Shown piece by piece: positions 51,701 to 64,000 of a DNA stretch of 64,000 bases. Origin of the DNA: Pterobdella sp. o SKG-2022 (taxonomy: Eukaryota > Annelida > Clitellata > Hirudinida > Piscicolidae); NCBI GenBank assembly GCA_964035795.1, contig OZ038322.1:11982038-12046037 (forward strand), written 5' to 3'. The position numbers and the translations under genes were made by a program. Under the pieces are notes generated by a model. That model did not search any database. It was not told the DNA's origin and was given only the letters and a program-made list of their open reading frames with translations. Numbering within the stretch: the stretch's first letter is position 1; each line of letters starts with the position of its first letter.

Positions 51701-54700
51701 AAATTTAACAAAAAAGTAGAAAGTGAAAATGAATTAGAAGAAACAAAAAAAGAAAATTTAAAATTATTTTATGAAAAAGTTCATCTCGAAGAAGTAGTGA
51801 AAACACAAAAAGACACAATTGAAGGGTTGAAAAAAGATTTTGATGAAACTGATAAAGGTCTTGTAGAAAAAACAGATATTTTATTGATGGCCGCCCAACC
51901 TGAGAACAATTACAAAGAGTTGTATGATGAAATGGTTGCAAAAATGAATCTAACGGAAAAAGCCCTTGAAGACTACAAAACAAAATTGCATGCTTCAGAA
52001 CAGGTATAAGCTCGTTTTTTATATTAATTAACTCATTTTTGACTGTTCTTAATGCATTTTTCGTTTTTTAGTTGCTTCAAACACACGAAAAAGAAGTTGA
52101 AGATTTAAAATTGGAGGTTAAACGTAAAAACATTGAAGTAAAAACTCTTAAGGATGAAATTGATAAAATAAATGATGAACTTAAATCTTCTTTTGAAAAC
52201 TATAAAAAATCTGCATCCAATGTCGAGAAAAAAAATGAAGAATTAGTTTCAACTCTGCGTTCAGAAAATCAACATTTGAACTTAATTGTTGAAAATCTAA
52301 AGAAGAATTTAGAAGACAAAGAAATAAGCTATCAATTACTGAATTCAAATTTAAATTTAGAAAAAAGAAGGAAAGATCAGCTGGAAGAATTTAAAAAAAA
52401 GATTTTGGAAATTTCTTACAAGTTGAACAACGGAGACAAAAGTTTTGTTGAAAATTCCAAAATTTTTATTCAGTTGACATCTCTCGTTGACGATGCCACA
52501 AAATTAAAAGAAGAAAATTTAAAAATAAAAAACGAGCTTTATGAACTTGAATCAAAGAGCGATTTAGAGAATGAGAAGTTCAAAGACTTGAAAGGATTGA
52601 ATGAGAGCTTGCAAGTGGAGATCGCAAGCCTGAAGAGAACCATAAGCGAACAAAGTGCCTACCTAGCTATTCTATCACCTTCTTCAGAAACTTCTCTTGA
52701 AAAACTAAATGAAAAACCTACCATCAATCGAGCAAAAATTTCTGAACCAAAAGTTAAATCATTAAATGTTTCAACAAAATCTGCGTCTCCTCTCTCAAAA
52801 GAAGCAGATAATGATAAAATAGAAGGATTGAATAGAACTATAAATAAGCAAAAGTTCGATATAGAAAAGTTAACTAATGAAATTTTAGTTTTATCTTCAC
52901 AAATTGAATGCTTAGAACAAAATGAAAAGGATTTACAGAATGAATTACTTACGAGTATGCAGAATAAAGAAGACGAAATAGAAAACATGGAAGAAAAAAT
53001 TTCGAAATTATCTAAAGACAAATGGAAATTAGAAAATGAAAACGAAGAATTGAATGAAAAATTTAATAAGAAGATATCAGAATTTAATAAAGCCAAAGAA
53101 GACGAAGAGCATGTACAAAATTTAATTAATGAATACAATAAATTTAATAGGATCGATGACAAAGAATATGAAAAGAAAGAAAGTTTGGCATCAATGTTGA
53201 AATGGCTACAAAACCAACACACAATCCCTCAAAACCTTGCTCATAAAAATCAAGTTTTAAAACAAGAGATTGAGAAGCTGAAAAGTAACATTTTGAAATT
53301 AGAAGATGATAAAGAAAAGTTTAAAGTTCAAAAAGAAACGAAATTTGAAATCTTTGATTCCTTGTCTTCCTTGAAAAAAGAACATCAGAAGTATAAGGAA
53401 CTCGAGGGGGAAGTAACAAAAGTCAATAATAATGAATACGAATTGAAAGAAAAGTTGAAAAATATTTTGTTTAAACTAAATGAACAAAAAGAATATTTGG
53501 CAGCGTTGAAAAAAGATTCCAATTGTGATCTTAATACCCTACTCTCAGCAGATTCTAAATTAAAAGATTACGAAAACGAAAAGTTACAAGTTGAAGATCA
53601 GATTGAATTCCTTCAAATAGAAAGTGCAGATTTAGAAAAAAAATTTCTTTCAAAAAAAGAAAAACTTGAAAATTTATTAAATGAAACAGAAAAAGAATTG
53701 CAAATTGCTCAAGATAAACTTGAAGAAGTTAAACAAGAGTTTCAAAATGATAGCGATGATTCAGTCGATGGAAACATCGATTCAGATAGAGACATTTTCT
53801 TTGAAGCAAGCACCAAAACCTCGTCTGTAAAAACATTGTCAGAACCACAAAACTTGATTGAAGACTATGAAAAATTAATCTCTAGTTTGCAGAAAACATG
53901 CCGTGAGCTTGAAGATATGAATAGTGATCTATCATGCAAATACGATAACTTACTTAAAGTTAACAATAAATTGAATGCAGAATATGAAGGTAATGATCAA
54001 TTATTGAATGAGCTTCAGGAAAAGAATTCAAAGATAAAGCAATTAGAAGAAGAGGTTATTAAAACCAAAGAAAAATTAAAAAGGTTGGAAGAAGATAAAA
54101 AAAGTTTATTATTGCAAAAAGAAAAGGCTGATGTTATTATGAGAATCGAAAAACTCAAAAATCTTTCTGATAAACCTTCGGAAAACAATTATGTTCCTAA
54201 AAAACATTTCAAGCCGATTTTTGTTGAACGTGTCGAATCGAATGTAGACGACGAAAGCAACAATATTTCAGAAATATTCTTTCGAGAAAGAAGAGAAAAC
54301 AGAAGAATATTTCACAGTGTATTAGGACTATATTTTTGCTTGAGAAAAAAATTCGTTATACATAACAAGGAAACTTCCAAAATGAATGGCCATGTTCCAA
54401 CTGAAGAAGAGATTGAAAATCACAGTTCCATCAATGGATGCAGTACCAACCACGATGAAGATTTTATAAATGCCTTATCCAACAAATGTTTAGAAACATA
54501 TTCAGTACTTGTAGAGCTAGAAGAGAAATCTGAAGAAGTTTCCACAAACACAGCTAATGAGTATATCACAGAGTTGAAACATAACTTTGAAACATTCAAA
54601 GACGTATTGGAATGTTTACAAAGAATCATGCAAGCAGTTTTAGAAGACAATTTAGATAAAGAAAAAGCTGCTGAGATGTTAGAGCAACCTATTGAAGGCC

Positions 54701-55269
54701 TCAGAGGAGTCAAAATGAAATCAAATTTTATATTCAAAACTTCTACACCTCTCGGATATAAGGGTAAAGAAAAACCGAAAATAAGAATAATAAAAAATTC
54801 AGAATCTGAACAAGACGACTTTCTGGATACGTCTTCTGCTGCTAAACTCATGGCTCTGCAGAACCAACTCAAGGTTTTTTACTTTAGTATTTGATCACTC
54901 ACATATGTATTAAATTTCAACCATTGAACGCAGGAAAATGAACGTAGATACAGAGAAGTTATTTCGAGTTACAGAAGACATCTGCTATCGGCAGTTCAGG
55001 TTTTGTAGACTTGAAAAAATTTTTAAAATAGTTGATGATTTCCATGAAGCAACTTTTCAACCACCAATTGAATTAAAACGTAATTATCTTTGAGAAAAAA
55101 ATTAATGATAAATCATTTCCCATGTTTTGCCGTAACATTCTTAAGCAATTATAATTAATTGGTTCTTAATGTTTATGAAGGATGGTTTATTGTTTGACTA
55201 CAGGGTGACATGGACCCCGGAATTAAGAAGGCACTGATGAATATCGTGAAAGAATGTCATTCTAATTAA
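45716..55269 (+). CDS. RAI14/UACA-like ankyrin and coiled-coil protein, 1815 aa
   Basis: Probable cytoskeleton-associated scaffold; RAI14 (ankycorbin) and UACA bind actin structures. Exons: 45716-45745, 46332-46462, 47431-47525, 47873-47937, 48098-48226, 49476-49677, 49742-49813, 49881-49933, 49992-50196, 50295-50431, 50552-51013, 51071-52003, 52072-54873, 54934-54999, 55204-55269; phases agree throughout. Ankyrin repeats cover ~15-255: WTKDDEKLYQAVEKNNVERV, FHLAIREGHSVIVDKFL, TPVHHAAKKARYSILLRLL, VLHHACEGGHLNCVQLLI, TPLSYAAEKGQASICRMLI, TPLILASLNRHASVCSYLI, ALWHATWNMDKETARIL. A disordered segment (260-520) precedes a Glu/Lys/Leu heptad-rich coiled coil of over 1200 residues. The end, NERYREVISSYRRHLLSAVQGDMDP, matches the conserved RAI14/UACA C-terminus, which decides the family. 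It is longer than the human members (~980 and ~1416). Exon 1 (10 codons) is short; its phase fits but it is tentative. Confidence 0.9.
47248..47285. repeat. Solo arm of fold-back element
   Basis: gaagcttttcgtaagttgaacttacaatatcaag matches the left arm of the hairpin at 939-1072 with few changes. Lies in intron 2 of the RAI14/UACA-like gene. Confidence 0.6.
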
Positions 55270-57124
55270 CTTATTAAATTCATTATTATTTACTGAACAT
55301 ATGTATCGAACCTAACTTTTTTGAGGTATAAATTAAATTTTATTTAAAAAACATTTGTTTTTGATTGAGCTTTGAATTTTTCCATTTGAACTATGCAAAA
55401 TTCTAATTAGAATATAAGTTTCAATTAGATGCTCTCAATTAATTTATGTTTCTATTGAAATTTTTGAATGATTTAGTAACAAACTTTTTCTTTTTCTATT
55501 CTAGTTTTTTAAAAGAATAGAAAGCTTTAAAGTTTGGGAAAAAAAAATTATATTAAACATTTTTAACTGAATTTCTTCATTAGTTTTGATGCTTGAAGGT
55601 TGATTAAAGTATATTTAATCAAAATTTGATTGGACTGTTGTTATTTCATGTATTTAAGTTGTGAATATGTTTCAATGGTTTTTAGAGAGTCGCCAGTTGA
55701 GCAGTGTTAAGAGACAGATTTTTAACTAACAACTTGTTACAATCTTAAATCATTTTTATTATGTTTTTATCAATTTGATTTATAAGGCGTTCAAAAATTT
55801 TTATAACATCTAAAATTGGATAGATTTTATAGTTATATAATCTATTTATTTTAAAGATCTTTCATATTCAATCTCAAGTTATTTATAATGTATTCTCTAA
55901 GTATTAAGCAATTATTCTTAAACTGCTAATTACGATAATTGTCCTACCTTACGAATCAGCTACAAATCTAGATCATCTAAATGACACAAAAAGGTTTAAT
56001 TCTGGATCTAGACTGGTTACATTGTACAACCCTTATGGACAGTTTTATTTTTTGTGATTTTATACTTTTAATCTTCAATAAAATGACAATTTTGCTTCAA
56101 CGATCTTTTATGGAAAAAAAAGCTTAATTTTGGCATTAAAATAAACGAGTTTTTTTTTTAATTTTTATGAAGATTTAGACAAAAATGAAAAAAAGTATTA
56201 AACGATCAATTTGGTAAAACTATGCTAAGATGTTTGGAAGAAAACTTCGTAAATAATAAATAAAGAAGTTTCACAAGTCACATCATAAACACAATACAAA
56301 TTTTCCCATGTCAATTTTTTAGATAAAAGTTTCAACCAAATAATGAGCTTAAAAATGTATTTATACGTGCGGTATATACATATTAAATATTACAAAATAC
56401 TTCTATCACAAACTATTAAAATACAATTTAAGCCGAAATATCACTAATCTATTTACATGCACACAACTGTTAAAAATGAAAAATTTTCAGCCTCAAATAA
56501 GAATAAAACCACGGAGAATTACTATATAAATTTTGTTCATATCAGAAGCATCTTGTGAAACTTCATAATATATTTCAATTAAGTGGAATCTATCAGGAAA
56601 TAAAAGGTTTTCAAATTTGAGTTGTATTTCTTATCGTTTTTTATAGTCATCAAAAAATTTTTCAGCTAAAAAATGTGTATTTTCCATCTTTATAAATTCA
56701 AGTTGTCATTAAATTATTATATATCTGAAGAAAAATTACATTGAGAAAGATTGCCAAAAGATGCCTGCTCTCAGTATATTCTCATAAGTGGTGTTGACTA
56801 CAAATTTCAAAATTCCGTTTGAATCTACTCATGTTTCATCATTCCAATGCCAAGCTAGTGTTTTCTGGTCAAAATACAACCATAGAAACGATGAAAATGT
56901 TGAAAATATTTGCGAAATAAAGCAATTACCAAAGCATGAAACCTTTATTGATTGCTGATCACATAGATATTAGTTTTCCGAAATAAGTTGTTAAAGTATT
57001 AAACTAATGTATTTTTTATGGGTTATATATATATAGCTCTACAAATTCTCTGAAAACCATAAAACATTATTAACAATGCTGACTTTAAACGCTTTAAGTG
57101 CAGAAACAACGGGGTTGTTTTACA
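55270..57124. other. Intergenic, nothing recognised
   Basis: AT-rich DNA downstream of the RAI14/UACA-like gene. No exon or repeat is supported. Confidence 0.45.
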
Positions 57125-57234
57125 TTACTGCAGACAACAGCGCTCTGAAGCCTCTGATACGGTAGCCATGAGTCTGCCATGTAGCTGAGTTACCCTGCTT
57201 GTCAAATCATTCAAGGACTTGGGAAATGCCGCTT
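57125..57234 (-). CDS. Orphan terminal exon, unrecognised
   Basis: A GC-richer island with a minus-strand frame entered from a good acceptor (AG at 57235-57236) and ending in TAA after 35 codons: AAFPKSLNDLTSRVTQLHGR then LMATVSEASERCC. Composition and the helix-like pattern look like real coding sequence. No partner exon was found between here and complexin (58968), so it could be the last exon of a gene whose earlier exons are small or an alternative 3' exon. Family not recognised. Confidence 0.4.
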
Positions 57235-58967
57235 CTGTGTAGGTTATAAGAAAATTACTGATTTTTTAACATTAAATTGCATGTTTATTAATTTTAACTA
57301 GAAATATAGAATATAAGAAACAATTAATTATTGGGAAAATGATTATAAGGGCATGAAATATAAATTTTATCATTAGTAAATATTATACAATGAAAAAAAC
57401 TATGGCTGGGATCCAAGTGGCATAAGCTCTAAAAGTTTTGTACTTTCATTAGGTTTTCTCGTGATGAAATTTTTTCTCATAAAATAACATTACGTCAAAT
57501 GGGAGTTAAGAGTTTCTTAATGCTTAATGAGTCGCATCTAAAAACTTAGTGAACAAATTAAAGGCGTTAGAAAAGCGATTAAAACTGGAGAGAATTAGTA
57601 TTCAGAATGGTAATTTAATTAATTTACTGGTTCGGATTTATATATTTGTTTCTCGTTTCTTGTGTTTGTAGAGATGAATTTAGTTTTTAGCTTTTCTATT
57701 TTTTTTTTGAATACTTCCGAACTTGAAGATTAATTAAGTTTATGGTTGATTTTTGAAATTTTTTTAGAATAAATGTGTTTATTTCAATGAAAGAAATGAA
57801 AATTGTTCGCAATGAAATATTCCGAGGTATGAAATGTCGCAGCATGCATACTAAATAATTCAATAGGAATATGAAAATAAACTCCTCGAGTTAATTACTA
57901 ATGAATTACAACAAAGTTGAATTTGCCGAAAATTTTAGTTTCTTTATAATAAAAGTATCTTTAAAAAACCTCAATTTGTGGAGAATAAAAACGATTATTA
58001 AATACAAGATACTTGCGATGTCTCTAAAAAAAGCTCATCTTCAACAAAAAACTATTTATCTACACTGTTATGCTTACATAGGCAACAAAAAGAACGCAGT
58101 CTAAGTTGAAAATGTTTTGAAAGCAAGAGCAATAATTACATACTAAAACTTCAGGGTAAGTTGTACTAATTTGAGTAGTTTCAGATCTTGTCGACATCAA
58201 GTGAATTAGGATGAGTACAAGCGGATGTTTTGAGTTATCTCCGTATGCTTCGATTTTAAATCAACAAATTTTTTTGTTTTTTTAGAGAAAACCATGCAAA
58301 TATTTTGATTTTAGGTTATCTTTATAATAAATCTTTGTCTTTTTAATTGCTTTGTTGGCTTTGAATAATGTGCCCTTTCGTAAAATGATTTAGGTTTTTG
58401 TTTTTTTTTTCTTGAAAAAAATTTTTCGCGTTTGAAAAGTTTATGAAACCATGCCTCAACATTTTTTAAAAACGAAAATTTAATTTTTAACTAAAAATTT
58501 TTTAATATAAAATTCCATTTTAGACGCTTCATTCAGGTTGTTAAAATTCGATCTTATTTAAATTATGCTACCAGAGCACGATCTAAATCTCAATATGGCC
58601 TTTCCGTTGAGTCTCTAATACCTTATCGGCATAAATCGTCATTTTCCACTTTTTTATACAAATATTTGGTTATTTACTTGCAATATGTTTTGGGTTTATC
58701 TACGTTTTTGTCTTTAGTCACGCTCAAATTGTTGCTTTTACCAAGGTATATCTAGTAGAACATTTGAGTAAGACCAAAAATCAAGTTTTAAATTTTTTTC
58801 ATTGGTTTTTCTATAATGAAAAAATATCTTATTTAAAATTCTCAAACCTAATAAACCGATTAAATGACTTTCACTAAGGCAGATTGATCTAATTTATATC
58901 TTGGAGATCATTCCTTGAAGGCTTATTTACCAAATAGTCGGGCCCTTACACGATTTTATCATGCCGT
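57235..58967. other. Gap between orphan exon and complexin
   Basis: No supported exon. Coding-like scraps near 58200 and 58600 lack splice-consistent partners. Confidence 0.4.
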
Positions 58968-61022
58968 TCATTCGATTGCTTCACAAACATCCGAAACATC
59001 TGGAGACATTCCACCGTGGGGAGTTTTGAACATGTCTATGCTGATTTCTATAAAAAATTTAGCAGATCAAACTTCAGTCATGTCATCTATCTAATGAAAG
59101 CTTTCAATCATAAAATGGTCAAAAAAATGAAGCATATTATTTAAAAATTTTGCTCAAAAAGTTTCCAAAATTTTTAACTTTTGCATTATTCATACAAATC
59201 GTTCATGGCGTGTTCCAAAGTATTTTTTCAAATAACTTCGACACATTTACCCGCAATTTGTTAATACTTTGTTTCAATACAGGACGAAACATCTCAGCAT
59301 CAACAGTATGGAAAATGATAAAGAAACATACCCCCTTCTACCCCTTCTCCAGCCGCTTCCGCCTCCATCTCTTCGGGACTTTTCTTTTTACGACCGAGTC
59401 TTCCTTCTAAAGACGGATCTTCGGTTGGTTCTACAACCTCCTTCTTTTTTATCCCATACTGGAAGTAACAAAATGTTTGAAATAAAACATAACTGAAAAG
59501 TATTTAGTTTTCATGTGCTTTAAAGAGTGTAATTTTAAAAATCCACAAGAAAAAGAAAAGAAATTATGTAATTGAATAAGTAGACTGCCAAAAACTAGAC
59601 TTTTTGCATGAAAGCTATATTTGTAACTTCCACACGTAGTTTGTGTCAGAAATAATTTAACATACACCAACATTCAAATTATTATAATATTTTCAAACTA
59701 ACACGGTGAAAATTATTTTATTCATTAATTTTGTACATTTTTCACTTAGAAAATATTGTCTAGTGAGAATTTAATTAAAAGTCAGATCTTTATAAATTAA
59801 ATTTTAAAAAAGTTTCAAATTTTTATTCTAAAATTTTTAAAAAATTTTAGCTGTTCAAAAACTTATCACCTTGTTTCGAATATCTTGTCTCATTTGTTCC
59901 CTCTCTTCTTCGATTTTTCTATATTTTTCTTTCCTCTTCTCTTCTTCTTCTCTTTTTGCTTCAGCGATTTCGGGATCTTCTTCATCATCCGACTTCTTCT
60001 CTTCTTTGTCCCCCAAAGCTCCTGTTTCAAATACTTTTAAAGTGAAATGACCGCTTCTCTAAATTATCGTTTCATAATTGTATATGCTGTGAAAATGAAA
60101 AGCTTTTTATGTCATTTCTAATAAAAGTGGGAAATGGTCTCAAAAGTGTAGTTACTTTCTAAAGAACACGCTTAAAAACGCTCGTTTTTATTATAAACAT
60201 AATGTTTAAAAATCAGAAAAATAAATATATTGGTTTATTCCATCTTTACAGGATTTGTTATTAACCGTTCAATCTCATTTTGCCGAGGGCATTTTTCATA
60301 TACTCATTACGCAGTGCCGCCTTGACTCGTATACTAATGTATTTTTGATTAATCGATTTCTTTTATGCATCATATTGACATGGAAACTTACCTTAGCGTT
60401 TTCAATTATAAAATAAGTTGTAATTACGTCTTTATTTTTTGTGATGACCCTTAATTGAACATGACTATTTTATCAGCCTGCCTTTTAATTTGACGTGTGG
60501 CAAATGAAGAACTGCATGCTAAGTAACAACTTTTTTCAAAACTAATTTTAAAATTAATAATTTTTCAAAGCAATTATTTTCAAAAGAAAGAAAATGAGCT
60601 CAAAGAAAAGCTTAAAATACTAAAAGCCCATTAAAAATGTTTTACGCAGATTCATGTAGTGGTTATCAGGCGACAAAACTGTTAACTACTTTAGCTGAAA
60701 AGTTTTAACTGATGATGTGAAGTAAAACAAAAGATATATTATAAAAAATATTCTTGAACATGTATCAAAGTCTTTAACTTAAAAATGTTCATTTTGACTT
60801 ATTTTTTAAGTATAATTGAACAATTCTGATTTTGAAAAATTTTAAAACGAAATACTTCATTTTGCCTAAAATTCTTTGCTTAAATATGCTTAAAACTTTT
60901 GACACAATCGATTTGAAACCCTTTAACTTTGTATAATAAATTTGTAAAAACATATAAGATACTGAACCTTTCACAGAATCCAGTTGATTCCCAAGCATTT
61001 GCTTAGCGATAAATGCCGTCAT
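58968..61022 (-). CDS. Complexin, 4 exons, 137 aa
   Basis: Small presynaptic protein that binds the assembled SNARE bundle and clamps or triggers vesicle fusion. Exons: 61022-60968, 60021-59870, 59458-59332, 59047-58968; junction phases 1, 0, 1 all fit. The N-terminus MTAFIAKQMLGNQLDSVKG is the complexin start. The accessory helix (DPEIAEAKREEEEKRKEKYR) runs into the central SNARE-binding helix KIEEEREQMRQDIRNKYGIKKK, keeping the R-x-x-x-R and Y residues that contact the SNAREs. The EGRLGRKKKSPEEMEAEA segment is typical of invertebrate complexins. The C-terminus ends CEAIE with no CAAX box, so no farnesylation is expected for this form. If the last intron is retained, the frame stops at 59300-59302, giving an alternative short end. 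Confidence 0.93.
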
Positions 61023-62810
61023 TTGGAGGTTTTATTTTTCTACAACTAAAATTTGTTATCAAATCTCAAATTCTATGTTTCAATTCTTTTAATCTGTTTA
61101 ATCAGTTTTTACAGAGAAGTGTGATGAAAATTTTTCTCTTCCAGCAGTATGCTTGAAAGGTCTGAAAAGACTGCAATGTTCAGAGCAACGGTTACTAGAG
61201 ATTTATCAGTTGTTTAAAGCACATTTGACAGCAGCATAAACATTGATTTTGTTTGGCAAAAAATTACAACTTTGACATGTATCAGCTGGGGTTCTGAGTG
61301 AGGTAATTAGTGTTGGTTGGCATGAAGTTTATATATTTAAAATTAAATTTGAGAACATGATAAACATATAGTTAAAATCAAAAAATTCCACTATTTTTCA
61401 TTTATTTTTCAAATTCTTGCTATAATATCTATGTTTACTAGTTCAAAACTGTTTGAAGCTTCAAAGATATAAAATTAAAACTAAAAATCATACCCAACTT
61501 TTATGCACGTTTCCACACAACTATCGAGTAATTTAAAATGCAAATTTTTTTATTAATACTTATTTTTTTCACTTGTTCTTTTATACTGCTTCATGTACAA
61601 TTAATTCTTGCACACAATGTATAAGTTGTGTATGCACATTAGCTCTGTCGCATAATTTAAAAGCATACACACAGGTCACACCTCAGTAGTAAAGTTTGTG
61701 AATTAGTCTCGTAAATAAATTATGTCTAGATAGAAAAAAAGTTAAATTCGGTCTATAATATTGTCCGTTTTATTGAACTATTAACATCCAAATAAGTTTT
61801 GAATAAATTTTATTTTTAGAAGAAAAGCTCTAATTTTAGATTAATTTAATCTTTTTTGATGTAAAAAATCAAATGCTAGAAAAGATTATTGTTTCGATGA
61901 AACTTTTTTGAAGATGAGATTTTATAAATAATTTGACATTTTTATTTTTATTTAATTCACATAATCAGTTGTTAGTTACTAAACAATAAAAGTTTAATTC
62001 AAGTAGAAAATGTTTTTATTGAAGATTATTTTAAAAAATCTCAAGTTTTTGTAATGTTACCAAAATCTAAATTTGAAAACAATTCTAATATTTATGAGTT
62101 AGATGGAAGATGTCATAGAAAAGGCTATTTAACGTGGACTTTTCAGTAATGAATTGAGAAATATCACTATGATAAATACAAAAAAATTTTGGCAGAAATT
62201 TAAGAAGGTATAAATGAATAAACTTTAATACTAATTAATATTTAATAAGTATATTGTGGTTTCATCAATGCTTTGGGGAGTTGCCATTACTTCAGTTTTG
62301 ACGATATTCGATAGGAGTATTGAATAAAAAATATAATATGATGTTTCATGTAATGTAACTTCTTATGAAACCTTTCAAAAATGAGACAAATATCTATACT
62401 ATCTTTTAGATCAACAGTATGTTATACAAGGATATCAGAATATCGGTAAAAAGTTAATTTTATCCTTGTGGTGATTAGACTAAATTCCAGTGCTAAAAAA
62501 CTATTTAAAAAACATTAGATCAAACAAAAAATTAGATATCGAAGGTTCAAAAGTTGTGTTAATTGTAGTGAAAATGGAAAAATTGTCAAAGTCGGAATTA
62601 TTTGGAATATTTTGAATAATTTTTCAAGATTTTTCGACATTTGATGAAAACAAAACCTTCTCCATTCAATTCCATTATACTTTCTTATAAATAGAGATAT
62701 AAAAAAAATATATAGGATCTATTATGATGTTATTATTTTTTGAAATGGTTAATCATTTTAATTATTATATTAATCACTAATCGTTTGCGACACTTTTGAT
62801 TGCTCAGATC
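61023..62810. other. Complexin upstream region, no gene seen
   Basis: AT-rich spacer between the complexin start and the 3' end of the next minus-strand gene. No exon, repeat or clear promoter motif was picked out. Confidence 0.45.
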
Positions 62811-64000
62811 TCAATGGTCTCCGGCATTTTGCCTCTTGAAAGAAGACCTTTTTTGCGATTCAATGTTAGTCTGCTTATTATTTGAAGAATCTGTTGCTGT
62901 TTTTTGTAGCTGTTTTAATTGATCTTCCAGAAGTTCTGAAGAAACAGCTGTATCAGTTTGAGTGGAATGAACGACATGGGTTGGAGATTGTTGAGCGGAG
63001 AAGGATTGGATGGACTTGAAAGGAGCTTTGGCAGGCGTTTGAGGTGCAGATTTGGAATAAAACGTAGATGATTCTGGGTCTGCATTGCGTTCTGGTTCTT
63101 CTTTCAGAGGCATCAAAGGCATCGTCTCGTGGGGTACGTTTGATGGAGGTGTGGGATTGTGCACTGGCCGTTTGGAGATGAATCGAGTCACGTACTTGTT
63201 AGCTGTAGTTTAAACAACATTTTTCATTAATTGAGTCAATAGAGCTAACTTGGGAATTAAAATTGTTGAGAGACCTGGCCTAGAGTCAAAATCTACAGTC
63301 TTGTGCTTGTTCATCACAGCTTGGCGATTTTCGTGGTCATGGTTAGTGGAATCTTGAAAATTTACAAAAATTAAATAAAAACCAATTTTAAAGAACTTTA
63401 ATAATTCTAGATTGGCTCACCAATGCTATGAGCTCGAGATAACCCTGGTGTTGATCCTTGGCTTAAACCAGCTTTGAATCTGAATTTAAAATAAATATTT
63501 ATTAGTTTCAAGAATATCGAATCTTTGAAAAATTTATTTAAAAAATAGTGTTTTTAAATCATAAAAAATCAGTTTATAGTAGTTTTTCATAAATTAGCTG
63601 GTTTCACGACGATTTAAATTGTTTCGAAAGGATGACCTAAATTATAAAATATGGCATGAACATTCAAACTGTGATTATTGAGAGAATGAGTGGCACATGT
63701 AGAAAGAATCAACTTTTTTAAAAGCTAAACTATCAAAATTTTTCTAGTTTAAAATTTAATTATTTTTGTAAACAAAGTTGATAAAATTAAATTTTCTCGG
63801 TCGTATAAATTCCGGAAAAGCTTAAAGTCTAGAATTTCCGGGTTTTTAAAACTTTTGCACAAAGAGCAAACGCTTTTTTAAAGAACTATAGAATATACTA
63901 ATATCTAACTAAGGATGTATGCCTTGTAGCTTTTTAAGGGAATGTTGCAAACCTTTTATGTCTCTGTTGTTTTTCATTGAGAAGTTGCAAAAGGTCCGTC
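62811..64000 (-). CDS. 3' part of unrecognised gene, 4 exons seen
   Basis: Exons (high to low): 64000-63953 (continues beyond the window), 63479-63421, 63352-63275, 63202-62811; all GT-AG and in phase, ending in TGA. About 192 residues are visible. The first visible part, TDLLQLLNEKQQRHKRFK, is helical and basic. The rest is Pro/Ser/Thr-rich and looks disordered (PVHNPTPPSNVPHE, SAPQTPAKAPFKS), with one short amphipathic helix SSELLEDQLKQLQKTATD near the end and a basic tail. I do not recognise the family; the features fit a regulatory or scaffolding C-terminus. No domain can be named from this fragment. Confidence 0.75.

Noticed and set aside
52659..53222. 187-residue minus-strand frame opposite the coiled-coil exon
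   Set aside because: Ser/Phe/Leu-rich shadow of the Glu/Lys-rich coding strand; no independent signal.
1..64000. CRISPR arrays, operons, prophage or bacterial mobile systems
   Set aside because: Dense GT-AG introns and animal gene families show this is eukaryotic nuclear DNA; no spaced direct repeats of array type were seen.

Overview
This is a stretch of AT-rich animal (metazoan) nuclear DNA. Genes are split by many short GT-AG introns and belong to animal families: a T-box transcription factor, Mediator subunit 28, an ArfGAP with dual PH domains, a C6orf136-type protein, an ADAMTS-like metalloprotease, glycogen branching enzyme, an ankyrin/coiled-coil protein of the RAI14/UACA type, and complexin (synaptic vesicle fusion). 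Complexin and T-box argue for an animal with a nervous system. Compact introns, CR1/L2-like LINEs and divergent sequences suggest an invertebrate, but I cannot name the phylum from this window. All exon models were built by hand from splice signals, reading phase and family resemblance; no alignment was run.

Layout: 1-2.6 kb, gene-free with a fold-back element. 2.6-6.4 kb (-), T-box factor in 7 exons. 6.4-9.6 kb, mostly gene-free. 9.7-11.6 kb, a 5'-truncated non-LTR retrotransposon. 13.2-14.1 kb (-), MED28, head to head with ADAP at 14.3-19.2 kb (+); a second LINE lies inside an ADAP intron. 20.5-23.3 kb (+), C6orf136-like gene. 23.4-24.1 kb (+), an unrecognised two-exon candidate. 25.8-34.6 kb (+), secreted ADAMTS-like protease with twelve cysteine-rich modules and a tRNA-derived SINE in one intron; a second SINE copy lies just downstream. 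36.8-42.2 kb (+), GBE1 in 16 exons. 45.7-55.3 kb (+), RAI14/UACA-like protein of 1815 residues. 57.1 kb (-), an orphan exon. 59.0-61.0 kb (-), complexin. 62.8-64.0 kb (-), the 3' end of an unrecognised gene that runs off the window.

The genes do not form a pathway; this is ordinary animal gene order. The only likely regulatory pairing is MED28/ADAP, whose start codons are 241 bp apart on opposite strands. The most unusual item is the protease: a reprolysin-type catalytic domain with disintegrin-like and cysteine-rich parts, but instead of thrombospondin repeats it carries twelve tandem PLAC-like modules, mostly one per exon.
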